A DNA stretch of 64,000 bases. Source: Gibbula magus (lineage: Eukaryota; Mollusca; Gastropoda; Trochida; Trochidae). The notes beneath the pieces are model-generated. The model was not told where the DNA came from and made no database searches. It worked only from the letters and a program-made list of their open reading frames with translations. Each line of letters begins with the position of its first letter. The first letter of the stretch is position 1. The translations under genes and the position numbers were made by a program. Positions 35,101 through 46,654 of this stretch are shown here, in pieces. The stretch is from assembly GCA_936450465.1 (NCBI GenBank), contig OW388294.1, positions 73,708,622 through 73,772,621 of the forward strand, in the 5' to 3' direction.

Positions 35101-38100
35101 TATCGTAGGTTGAAATGTTCATGTCGTACGTTCACGGTACAAAAGAAACTCATATAGCGCGGCTGTTAACAGGCTGACATCACCGAGGGATCCTCAATAT
35201 AACGCCAGGGATCCTCAATATAACGCGATAACACGTAAAAAGCCTGTTTTACACTTAAAAACGGTTGATAATATAGATAACCCATTCTACCTCGTATATG
35301 GTAAGGTTGTAGACCCTGATAGTCAGGAAAAAACCCTCGGATGCTCGGGTTTTTCCTTCCTATCAGGGTCCACAACCTTACCATATCCTCGGTATCATGG
35401 GTTATCGTTATACAATTTTTATATGAAACACAATGGATGCTCCTTTAACAGTAAAAGAACAAAAGGAAGTTTCGCTTTGCACCGACCCACAATCCCCAAC
35501 CTTGAAATGATATATTGAAATTTAGATATCGTAGGTTGAAATGTTCATGTCGTACGTTGAAATGAAGTTGGGGTTAAGACAAAAGGCCCCTCTTTTTCAT
35601 TCCGCAATTAACTAATACGTTTTAGTACTGTCAAGGAAAAAAAAAACAATACGACATCGACGATTTTTAATTCTCGACAAAATTTACTTCACTGCATTAA
35701 CGTTTTAAACGTTTCAAGTGTTATAGGAAATGGTATCAGCATGCTGGACAAGTGGGCGAATAACCCCCACCTTCGTGTGATCTGAATTAGCTTTAAAAGT
35801 GCAGTATTTTCCTGATCCATTATAACCTTCAAACATGGCCTTCTGTCTCGTTGGCTAAACTATATTGTGGGTTGTCATAGTTACTAATATGAGGAATGTC
35901 TTCATTTGTGAGGCCATGGGTTTCAGTAAATAATAAGTTGAAACTATCATGGCAGTTTCTTGATGAGTAATAGACTACTTGGAAGTAGATCTAGCCTATT
36001 CTTTAAAATGTGCTACTGCCATAACGCCGGTGGACTGTCATGCAATAATACACAACTAAACAAGAACGAATGACGACTGTGGTTTGCTTGTTTGTTTTGT
36101 GATGGCTTTCCTTGCTTTTTTTAATGTTAAATATTCACTCGATCAGAAATGGCACCATACAATTACCTTTATTAGCGTTTGAGGTCACCTCAAAAGCAAA
36201 GCAGCCCCGAAACTGAAGGTCTCGTTTTCCCTTGTTTCGCCTTCTTCACAACAACAATCAAATGGGAAACGTGTTAAAGATATACCACTTAGTTACTTAG
36301 TTACATATATCCAGACATGTAAGACGAGAGTTCAAATGTTGGTAGTCCTCCAAAAAAATATGGAGGCCAGCAAAAGACACACCATAAACAGTTCACCAGA
36401 TCATTTTGCAGTATTGGACTGCAATGGTGTTGTTTTCGAAACAAATAGTGATAAATAAAACACCATCACAGGACAAAAAGTGGTGGAATCCGCTTGCCGG
36501 ATCCTGCAGGATCCGCCAATATTTGGGAGAATCCGGAAGGATCCGGCAAATGAATTCCACCACTTTTGTCCTGTGCTTCATACAAAGCTCCTTAGATCAC
36601 ACAAAAAATCAAGGCCAATTTTGTAGCCTGAAAGGCCAGATGGGCTTATTGCATGGCGTCCGGCCGTCCGTCTGTCTGTAAACTTTTCGCTTTTTCGACT
36701 TCTTCTCCAGGACAAATGACTCTATAGAGAGATGAAATTTTATCCCTGACCAATTGGGGTTCTAAATTGTAGATTTCGTGACCCCGTGACCCCAAATAGG
36801 GTCACAGGGGTCACAACCTTAAAAACCTTTTTTCATCTTCGTTTTCAGTACCAAACGCTCTAGAAGCCAATGGAGATTCCAAAATGGCACGAAGAGCATA
36901 TAATTCCAACAGTGTAACAGTTGATGCCATTCGGAAATGATGTTCTATGTCACGAGTTGTTTTTTACATGTCCATTAAGCACACCGTGATCTGGAATAAA
37001 ACCTGTGAAGATATTCCGAAACTTCCCGGATTCATAGAGTTGGACAAGGGTCAGGAAACTCCATTGATGTATTCTTATTCTCAATTTTAAAGAGTGTCTT
37101 TCACTTAATAAAACTCATACCATACAATATGTCAAAGAATGTGCTGTAAAAGGAGATGCTGCACGACTGTGTGTCGCTACAGAGAGCCATTGGTAAGGAG
37201 AGTTGTTTCCATAAGCACAACATGATCTGGAATAAAACCTGTGAAGATATCCCGCCATTTCCTAGATTCACCCATTCTTCCTCGAAATATATGCTATTTG
37301 ATTTTGTAAAAAAATGTTGATCATAAACATACTTATAAATAAAGAAGACCAAATCAGAGACAAATACCAAAAACAGTTCATTTGCGTTATTTACATCAGA
37401 CATATTCGAATGACATATGCTAATGAGCAAGACCCTTCAGAGTAAAATGCCTAGATCTTTGAAATCACTCGCTCTACATGGCCATTGAAAGATGAGTTAA
37501 GAAGCAGGGACACGGTATGATATTTTTCTTTCCACCGCTAGGGTACTTTGGTTCTGCTCTCGATTTCAAACGAGAAACAACAGAGGGTAATATCCATTCT
37601 TTTCCTACAGACGTTACTCCCTTCAGATTTCTGATCGTAAAGCGTAAACCAACAGAGGGTAGGATCGGAAATCTGAAGGGAGTAACCTCTGTGGGAAGAG
37701 AATGGGGAATATCGAAAATCTGAAGGGAGTCACGCCTGTGGGAAGAGAATGGGATTCACAAGAGGATCGACAAGAGCATGAAAGGTTCAGCAACCATATG
37801 GATATATGTATATTCTCCGTTCTAAAGATTTCTCACACTTATTACCGTTCATGCCCATACATATTTCAAACGAAGTGCAGTAAAAGTAGATGATGCACGT
37901 CGCTACAGGGAGTCATTGGTAAAGAGAGTAAGTGAGTAAGTGAGTCATTGTTTAACGCCGCTTCGGCAATGTCGCAGCCTTTAGCGGCGTAAGTAGAGGA
38001 CGTTTCGGAGTATATGCTCACTCCTTCATCAGGTGGAATGTGAATGTGAATGTGAATGTGAATGTGAATGTGAATTCCGCCTGATGAAGGAGTGGGTGAT

Positions 38101-39150
38101 ATACATGTACTCCGAAACGTCGTGCATTTTCATGGACACCACACCACATTGATCTTAATTATACCAGTGATAGTATTAAACTCATCTACATGTATACAAG
38201 CCTATAGCTGAAAACAAGACATGAAAAGTCCAACGTGATTTGTTGCCGCCATCTTGGGATGACCGTAATATATCTTACAGGTCATCAGGCTGTATACAGT
38301 AATATATAGAGGATAGTTGACATTTCTCGTGGCGAGTGGTACAGATACATAGTATTCAACGAGAAGTGTTATATTTATAATTTAACAAACAATGCGTATA
38401 GGTGGTAAATGACGTTCATTTAATTAATGGAGTACGACCTGTCTTTGCTTGACAAATACCATGTTTATCTCATCGAGTGAGGTAGAAAAGTAGATATTTT
38501 AGTGGCGCATTATTATATCATTATGTTTGTGTTATATGTTGAAGGTGAGCAATTTCAACGGCAAACATGCACCCTTCGCAAGCTGACACTATGACGTCAT
38601 AACAGTGTCCCGATTACGTCACGTGTGGCGATAAAGTTTGTATTATATACTAAGCGATGTGAGACTGAGTTTTCTCAATTTGAGAAAACGTGTTCTCAGC
38701 ACCGCGGTTTTATATCACTTTCTCAACACAGTGAAAGTATCACTCTGTAGAGTGGTGATAAAGGCTATCGTCACAGTAGCATGATGGCGGGTTTATTTCA
38801 CTGATAGAGCCGCGTTTCTCACTCCAAAGTATACACTCTTCTCTTCATCACGTGAATAGAAAGTAGGGATATTCAGGTCCGGATGTTAGTTTCCGTAAAT
38901 ACAAATTATGTAGGTCAGGCACGAATATCAGTGTCAAACAACTTTTAGCTGGGCATGATGAAGGAATGTATGTTTCCTTATGTTATGTTGTCCACCTTAA
39001 TTCTCTGTCTATGTGTGACGACCGTCAACAGCCAACCAAGGCAGACGCCTCAAAAGGCAGACAGGAACTCTAAAGACATGATGGCAACTGTAACGCCCAA
39101 TACCCAGTGCATGACGTCATTGGTGATGGAGCTGATGGACGAAGTGAAGA
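35100..39150. repeat. Right arm of inverted duplication 1 (upstream flank of lectin B)
   Basis: Mirror image of 27378-33190. It runs into exon 1 of gene B and stops matching gene A near 39150. Part of it (35137-37515) also recurs in direct orientation at about 43605-46010. Confidence 0.87.
35868..35933 (+). pseudogene. Relic lectin exon 5, copy 2
   Basis: Plus-strand copy of the 22-codon relic described at 31972-32037, with the same upstream in-frame stop. Confidence 0.78.
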
Positions 39151-39345
39151 TCTTGAGACAGGAAATGAGAGACGGGTTTGCAACTCTGAGGAAGAAATTT
39201 GGACCTCGGAAGAAGAAGCGACAAGAGTTGATCAGGAAGGTTGACAGCTGCACAGCTGGAGTGGAACAGCTGCGGGTTCTACTGATCCCCACGACTACAA
39301 CTACCACTACACCCACTCCCTCTACTCTTCCCGCCACGATGACTG
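38955..39345 (+). CDS. Lectin B exon 1, mosaic signal/helix/hinge exon
   Basis: The first about 195 nt follow gene A (MMKECMFPYVML, KADRNSKDMMATVTP). After about 39150 the exon follows gene C (RQEMRDG, KKKRQEL). Donor GTTAGT, phase 1. Confidence 0.88.
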
Positions 39346-42216
39346 GTTAGTACAGCGGACTGTTTTGTTCTGCTCATTTTTGTCTCACCGATTCCAGTAG
39401 TGTAATGGAACTTATACACCCACACTTTTAAAATATCGTTTGATGTGTTGAAACCTACTTCATATAATTTATGATGTAACACTAGCTTTTCTCTGTTATC
39501 ATGTTTAAATATGTTTAAAAAGTCGATAAATATGGTCGAAACATTAAGGAATGTCATACGTATAGGTACAGTGTGTTTTTACACATCAGTGTGTTTATGG
39601 TAAAGCTTCACACTACTTGTAGGCCTTGTCTGTCTCACCTGGTAAGGTCTTTGCGATCCAGTGCCCAGTTACAACTCCAATTGTCCTCTTTAATCTGAAA
39701 ACATCTGGCTACAGATAATTTCGCTTACTAGCAGCTCACCTTTGTACCTCTCTATCGATAGAACTCAGAACGACTTTTTCAAACGCAAACTTAAAACTCA
39801 TCTTTTCACTAATACCTGTCAGCGATTTGACCATGACAATTACTTCGCATTCACGACAGACCGATGTAATTATGTTTAAAAACACTTGCTTTCTCGATTA
39901 CCGCTAAATCTTTGATTTAGCAAGAATTCTCGAGGTTGCGAGTTTGTCGATTGCACAGTCACTTTGGAAACGCACTTTTAAATGCATATTCTCGATGTAT
40001 CTATTACTAATAAGTCATTAATATCATATCTTGTATCGTCAGTTTGCGAGACCGGCTGGTTGAAACACGAAGAACACTGCTACCTCTTCAGTTCCCGGTA
40101 TCTGAACTGGGGAGACGCCAGGAACGATTGTAGGAACAAAGGGGGACAACTGGTGTCAATAAATAACCAGGCTGAACAAGACTTCCTTGTGGAACACGTC
40201 AAGAACAGTAAGTTCAAAGAATTTTAAATATTAGATAAACAAACTACAGAATCCCGTTCACCCTCGGGCAGATTTAGATACCTTCGGAATCCCTCCTCTG
40301 GGCCCGCAACTGTCACCAGAAGGCCATCGTTCAAGTTTCGTGATTTAAAACATAAAGCTTACCGCGCAGTTGTTTATCTGTTTTATTTCATTCCCCAGGT
40401 ATAAAATCACTGTGGACTGGTCTAATCTGGGTCCCGGAGAAGCTGCAGTGGCTGGACGGGACAGATGTGAACTTTACAGCCTGGGGTCGAGACAACCCTG
40501 ACTGTATGGACAGCGGCTCGTGTAGGACTGCCCTTTCGATCTCGTATGAGTGGCTTTGGGAGGACTATAGACGTGCGAGCACGGCCCGATATATATGTGA
40601 GAGGAACCACACAATCACCGTACCTTATGAGGCATCTACTACTACTACTACTACAGCAGCACCGGGTAACCTTCTTTTCTGTTTGATCCCTGTTTGTCAG
40701 TTTACGACCTCTTTAGCCTCCTTTGTACCTTGTTCCATTCTTCCTCAACACAACGTTTTTTTTTACTAGTTTTACGTTTTAGTTCCTGTTTGATAGTTTA
40801 CCAGCACCATCGCGTCTTGTCCCATTCTCGCTTAAAATAACGGTTATAAATTTCTAGTTTCATGCTTTTAGTAACGCCGAGTTACTGCCCTGCGGGATGG
40901 GTTCCATTCAGTGGACACTGCTACCTGTTCGAGCTGGAGAAGAAGAGCTTTCAAGACGCTTCTGAAACGTGTCGAGGGTTGAACTCCTATCTGATGTCCA
41001 TCAACAATCAAGAGGAACAGGACTTCCTGACTCAGCAGCTTACCAAGTGTGAGTGATTACCAAAGTGGCGTCAACAATGCGTGTTACAGATTCGTGAGCT
41101 GACTAATCTGTATTACAATAATTTATTAGAGTATGATCATTTCTGGCCTTCAACGGCCAGAGGGCATCCGGTCTATTGTCTGGCGTCATCAAAGCAACGT
41201 GTTAAAAGTTCGTGAGCTGGCCTAGTTGTATTACAAGTGTGCAGAGAATAATCCTATCTGGTCTATGCCAATTGCCAACAGCAACACATCTTCACCCATC
41301 GCCCTTGATATCAAGGCTTATATTTTCTATACGTCATTTACAAGTTTGACAGCTTTCCAATTTCAAATTACACTTATGTTTTGTACAACCATTGCATCAG
41401 GCATGTAAATTTATGTAATTATAATTAATTTGTGAATGTGACAACATCCTCCCTACTCTTCAGTTCCGCAAAACAAAGTAAACGGCGATTTCATCGGCTG
41501 CATGTTAACAGTTGATAAGGGGCGTAATTCGTGATAGCAATAGATGCCGCTGCTCGTTTCACAGGTTTTGTAAATGATGAGGGCAAGGTAAAAACGGGTA
41601 GAGATCATCTCGATACGTGTTCCCTTTGCCGTGAGAAAATGAGAGGAACAGAACTAAGTCTTTGAAGGGCAATTAGAATTAGAATAAAGAAGTTGTTATC
41701 CAGAGAGTCTTGTTTTCTCCGGAACAGGACTGCCGTTGCACATTCCCAACACTGTTTTACAGACGATTCTGTCTGAATGTTCACATATCCAGATACCCAG
41801 TATGGGTATATTCTAAATGATGACTTATTGTATAGCAGTCATAGGTCCAACAACATATATATCCGAATTGGTTATTATAAATTACACGGCTGCATAATTA
41901 CTTTATTGGTATTCCCTCCGTGACATTGTCTACAAATTGCACTTATTTCACTTCATTCATAAACAAATCCCTTGCAGATTTCAGGAAAGATGATGACTAT
42001 TGGGTGGGAATGACCTACAACTCTGACCGGAAGCAGCTGACTTGGCAAGACGGAAGTGACGTCACCTCTACTACACGGTACCCGGACCAATTAGAATACT
42101 GTCTAAAAGATGGCGGTTGTGCTGCTTCTTTGGCCTACTATAGATACTCGTGGGGTATCATAATTGCTAGCGGGAAGCTTTACTTCATTTGTGAAGCCCC
42201 GGGTTTCAGTAAATAA
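38955..42216 (+). CDS. C-type lectin gene B: intact secreted protein with two CTLDs, 412 aa
   Basis: Exons 38955-39345, 40043-40207, 40399-40665, 40872-41048 and 41978-42216. All introns have AG/GT ends and phase 1, giving 1239 nt. Signal peptide about 1-26 (YVMLSTLILCLCVTTVNS). A charged, probably coiled-coil segment about 55-105 contains LRQEMRDGFATLRKKFGPRK. Then a Thr-rich hinge. CTLD1 about 131-262 has GWLKHEEHCYLF, WLDGTDVNFTAW and YICE. A second Thr hinge follows, then CTLD2 about 275-410 with GWVPFSGHCYLFE, WQDGSDV and LYFICEA. C-type lectins bind sugars or proteins outside cells, often in innate recognition. Neither domain shows a clear EPN/QPD plus WND calcium-sugar motif, so classical mannose or galactose binding is doubtful. 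AATAAA follows 27 nt after the stop. Exon 1 is a mosaic of gene A and gene C sequence. Confidence 0.9.
39690..39880 (+). mobile_element. Possible LINE 3' relic in lectin B intron 1
   Basis: A frame with LSIDRTQNDFFKRKLKTHLF resembles the C-terminal tail of LINE ORF2 proteins. Mirror copy at about 48747-48940. Short and without other hallmarks. Confidence 0.35.
40043..40207 (+). CDS. Lectin B exon 2 (CTLD1, first half)
   Basis: VCETGW through LVEHVKN, with conserved CTLD residues W, HCYLF, the first Cys pair and GGQLVSI. Donor GTAAGT. Confidence 0.88.
40399..40665 (+). CDS. Lectin B exon 3 (CTLD1, second half, and Thr linker)
   Basis: LWTGLIWVPEKLQWLDGTDV, then NPDCMDSGSC, EWLWEDYRR and YICERN, followed by a Thr run. 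The Thr count varies between genes through an ACT triplet repeat. Confidence 0.88.
40872..41048 (+). CDS. Lectin B exon 4 (CTLD2, first half)
   Basis: VTPSYCPAGWVPFSGHCYLF to DFLTQQLTK. Acceptor CTTTTAG, donor GTGAGT. Confidence 0.88.
41978..42216 (+). CDS. Lectin B exon 5 (CTLD2, second half, stop)
   Basis: FRKDDDYWVGMTYNSDRKQL, WQDGSDV, YCLKDGGC and LYFICEAPGFS. The stop TAA is at 42214-42216. Confidence 0.88.
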
Positions 42217-42243
42217 TTAGTTGAATCTACCATAGCATGTTGA

Positions 42244-42249
42244 AATAAA
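42244..42249 (+). terminator. Polyadenylation signal of lectin B
   Basis: AATAAA lies 27 nt past the stop codon. Genes A and C have AGTAAA at the matching place. Confidence 0.6.
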
Positions 42250-44176
42250 TCTATTCTTTAAAATGTGCAACAGCTGAAACGACAGTGGCCTGTTTATGTA
42301 TATATTATGTATACCTCTCCTATATGCCCTTCATAGACCTAACGCAATTAAAGAACACAAATAACGACAATTCACTCAGCCAAAGCACGTACAATATATG
42401 ATCATGACTTGCTAAGCGAGCGCAAATCGTCCACAAAACTATATTCATATCCCATGGGGAAGTCATTCCATATGCATTTCTCAAAGCACATGGAAGCACT
42501 CTCACATCAAAATGATGACATGACTCTCCCTCATGTCCTTTCTGTGTGATTATACTTCCTTGGTCTCTGTATTGACTGAAGAGCACATCAAATCTCAAGA
42601 GTAATTTTCAAAGCTCATTACAATATGATGTTAGGTCATGACCCCTGTGACGCATATTTGGGATCACCAAATATGCAATTTTGAATTCCTGTTTGCCACG
42701 GCATCTTCACATAAACTTTTAGCTTTTGGTGAAGATTTGTTGGTTGAAGATGGAAATAGGTTTTTAAAGTGGTGATCCCTGTGACCCTATTTGAGGTCAC
42801 GGGCTCACCAAATCTACATTTTAAAATCCCCATTGGCCAAGGAGTTGGCATATAAAATTTCAGCTCTCTTTGAGCTATTGGTTCTGGAGAAGAAGTCGAA
42901 AAAGCGAAAAGTTTACGGCCGGACGCCGAACGCCATGCCATGCACCCATAGACAAATCGAAATTACATGAAAAATGAATGAATTACTCATTGATCCATTT
43001 TCAGTTATCGCCACACGATCATTGTAAGGTGAATAAACGAACATAACGTTGACCAACACATATGCCAACTTCCCAATGCAAGGCATAACTCCAGTCTCCA
43101 TTAATGGCTGATTTAGGCATCATGAACCGCTGCGCTTATAGGCTTCAAATTTGGTACCAATCTTCATTTGGGAAGTACATGCATAATGATGTTACTCGAT
43201 TTTAATTGGAATCTAGTAATTATGATATATTTGGCGATTGGGGATGAATATGCAAGTTGAGTGAATTTGTTTGTTCTGTAAACAGCACATATGGTATGTT
43301 GGAACGTATTAAAGCCTATTATCAACCAACCAGCCAATTAATGTGATACTTGAAACGACCTTTCTAAACCGTATCACCCGGTACGAGGGACTTACAACAT
43401 TGTAATTCCCTCCAGGAGGGTTTACACAGACAGTTGTAAACCCTGTTATAAGGAATTATAATGATTGTAAACCCTGATATATTTGTTAAGATGACGGCTT
43501 GAAAGTAAAGATCTGAAGAAACTAACCCGTATCCACTATCACCTGTAGTTACTGAGTCAACGCCTCAGACTACTGCGCTAAGGGGGCAGACGGGATTTCA
43601 CAGTACAAAAGAAACTCATATAGCGCGGCTGTTAACAGGCTGACATCACCGAGGGATCCTCAATATAACGCCAGGGATCCTCAATATAACGCGATAACAC
43701 GTAAAAAGCCTGTTTTACACTTAAAAACGGTTGATAATATAACCCATTCTACCTCGTATATGGTAAGGTTGTAGACCCTGATAGTCAGGAAAAACCCTCG
43801 GATGCTCGGGTTGAAATGATATATTGAAATTTAGATATCGTAGGTTGAAATGTTCATGTCATACGTTGAAATGAAGTTGGGGTTGAGACAAAAGGCCCCT
43901 CTTTTTCATTCCGCAATAAACTAATACGTTTTAGTACTGTCAAGGAAAAAAAAACCAATACGACATTGACGATTTTTAATTCTCGACAAAATTTACTTCA
44001 CTACATTAACGTTTTAAACGTTTTAAGTGTTATAGGAAATGGTATCAGCATGCTGGACAAGTGGGCGAATAACCCCCACCTTCGTGTGATCTGAATTAGC
44101 TTTAAAAGTGCAGTATTTTCCTGATCCATTATAACCTTCAAACATGGCCTTCTGTCTCGTTGGCTAAACTATATTG

Positions 44177-44242
44177 TGGGTTGTCATAGTTACTAATATG
44201 AGGAATGTCTTCATTTGTGAGGCCATGGGTTTCAGTAAATAA
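44177..44242 (+). pseudogene. Relic lectin exon 5, copy 3
   Basis: Same 22-codon relic as 35868-35933, within the spacer module. Confidence 0.78.
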
Positions 44243-46047
44243 TAAGTTGAAACTATCATGGCAGTTTCTTGATGAGTAATAGACTACTTGGAAGTAGATC
44301 TAGCCTATTCTTTAAAATGTGCTACTGCCGTAACGCCGGTGGACTGTCATGCAATAATACACAACTAAACAAGAACGAATGACGACTGTGTTTTGCTTGT
44401 TTGTTTTGTGAAGGCTTTCCTTGCTTTTTTTAATGTTAAATATTCACTTGATCAGAAATGGCACCTACAATTACCTTTATTAGCGTTTGAGGTCACCTCA
44501 AAAGCAAAGCAGCCCCGAAACTGAAGGTCTCGTTTTCCCTTGTTTCGCCTTCTTCACAACAACAATCAAATGGGAAACGTGTTAAAGATATACCACTTAG
44601 TTACTTAGTTACATATATCCAGACATGTAAGACGAGAGTTCAAATGTTGGTAGTCCTCCAAAAAAATATGGAGGCCAGCAAAAGACACACCATAAACAGT
44701 TCACCAGATCATTTTGCAGTATTGGACTGCAATGGTGTTGTTTTCGAAACAAATAGTGATAAATAAAACACCATCACAGGACAAAAAGTGGTGGAATCCC
44801 CTTGCTGGATCCGGCAAATGAATTCCACCACCTTTGTCCTGTGCTTCATACAAGGCTCCTTAGATCACACAAAAAATCAAGGCCAATTTTGTAGCCTGAA
44901 AGGCCAGATGGGCTTATTGCATGGCGACCGGCCGGCCGTCTGTCTGTAAACTTTTCGCTTTTTCGACTTCTTCTCCAGAACAAATGACTCTATAGAGAGA
45001 TGAAATTTTATGCGCGGACTCCCTGACCAATTGGGGTTCTAAATTGTAGATTTCGTGACCCCGTGACCCCAAATAGGGTCACAGGGGTCACAACCTTAAA
45101 AACCTTTTTTCATCTTCGTTTTCAGTACCAAACGCTCTAGACTATTTAGCCAATGGAGATTCTAAATGTGCACAAAGAGCATATAATTCCAACAGTGTAA
45201 CAGTTGATGCCATTCGGAAATGATGTTCTATGTCACGAGTTGTTTTTTACATGTCCATTAAGCACACCGTGATCTGGAATAAAACCTGTGAAGATATTCC
45301 GAAACTTCCCGGATTCATAGAGTTGGACAAGGGTCAGGAAACTCCATTGATGTATTCTTATTCTCAATTTTAAAGAGTGTCTTTCACTTAATAAAACTCA
45401 TACCATACAATATGTCAAAGAATGTGCTGTAAAAGGAGATGCTGCACGACTGTGTGTCGCTACAGAGAGCCATTGGTAAGGAGAGTTGTTTCCATAAGCA
45501 CAACATGATCTGGAATAAAACCTGTGATGATATCCCGCCATTTCCTAGATTCACCCATTCTCTTCCCACAGAGGTTACTCCCTTCAGATTTCCGATCCTA
45601 CCCTCTGTTGTTTTACGCTTGAAATCGGGGGTAGAAAGGGAGTGTCCTGATTGGTTGCAATTGAATCTAGTTGTGCAATCAGCGACGCCGTTGTAAAAGT
45701 GACATTTTCCAATGACACGTCATAATGATAAAATAAAACGTAAGCCCAACGTTTTCTCGTTTTCCTGTGTTTTCTGTGTTTTCCTCGAAATATATGCTAT
45801 TTGATTTTGTAAAAAAATGTTGATCATAAACATACTTATAAATAAAGAAGACCAAATCAGAGACAAATACCAAAAACAGTTCATTTGCGTTATTTACATC
45901 AGACATATTCGAATGACATATGCTAATGAGCAAGACCCTTCAGAGTAAAATGCCTAGATCTTTGAAATCACTCGCTCTACATGGCCATTGAAAGATGAGT
46001 TAAGAAGCAGGGACACTGGGAAAATTACTCTTGAGATTTGATGTGCT

Positions 46048-46312
46048 CTTCAGTCAATACAGAGACCAAGGAAGTATAATCACACAGAAAGGACATGAGG
46101 ATATTCACTCAGCCAAAGCACGTACAATATATGATCATGACTTGCTAAGTGAGCGCAAATCGTCCACAGAACTATATTCATATCCCATGGGGAAGTCATT
46201 CCATATGCATTTCTCAAAGCACATGGAAGAACTCTCACATCAAAATGATGACATGACTCTCCCTCATGTCCTTTCTGTGTGATTATACTTCCTTGGTCTC
46301 TGTATTGACTGA
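46048..46312. mobile_element. 265-bp MITE, further copy
   Basis: Complete copy with TTCAGTCAATACAGAGACCA at the left end and its inverse at the right. It sits 6 bp from the edge of the gene C arm. Confidence 0.83.
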
Positions 46313-46415
46313 ATAGTGTATACATAATATATACATAAACAGGCCACTGTCGTTTCAGCTGTTGCACATTTTAAAGAATAGATTTACTTCAACATGCTAT
46401 GGTAGATTCAACTAA

Positions 46416-46654
46416 TTATTTACTGAAACCCGGGGCTTCACAAATGAAGTAAAGCTTCCCGCTAGCAATTATGATACCCCACGAGTATCTATAGTAGGCC
46501 AAAGAAGCAGCACAACCGCCATCTTTTAGACAGTATTCTAATTGGTCCGGGTACCGTGTAGTAGAGGTGACGTCACTTCCGTCTTGCCAAGTCAGCTGCT
46601 TCCGGTCAGAGTTGTAGGTCATTCCCACCCAATAGTCAACATCTTTCCTGAAAT
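46416..46654 (-). CDS. Lectin C exon 5
   Basis: FRKDVDYWVGMTYNSDRKQL to the stop. Same 239 nt as gene B. Confidence 0.87.

Larger units (their letters stand above)
39155..42314. repeat. Left arm of inverted duplication 2 (gene B body)
   Basis: Exons and introns of gene B from mid exon 1 to about 100 bp past the stop are mirrored at 46318-49475. The arm ends at GTATAC-containing sequence (42314 / 46318). Confidence 0.9.
42314..46318. repeat. Spacer module between lectins B and C, built from repeats
   Basis: 42575-43600 is an inverted copy of about 33190-34300. About 43605-46010 is a direct copy of 35137-37515. 46048-46312 is a 265-bp MITE. It holds no gene, only the relic exon at 44177. Confidence 0.82.

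Noticed and set aside
34278..35153. Frames of 83-107 codons repeated near 34.3, 34.9, 42.4 and 46.1 kb
   Set aside because: They lie inside the 265-bp MITE and read through its inverted ends. They have no family motif.
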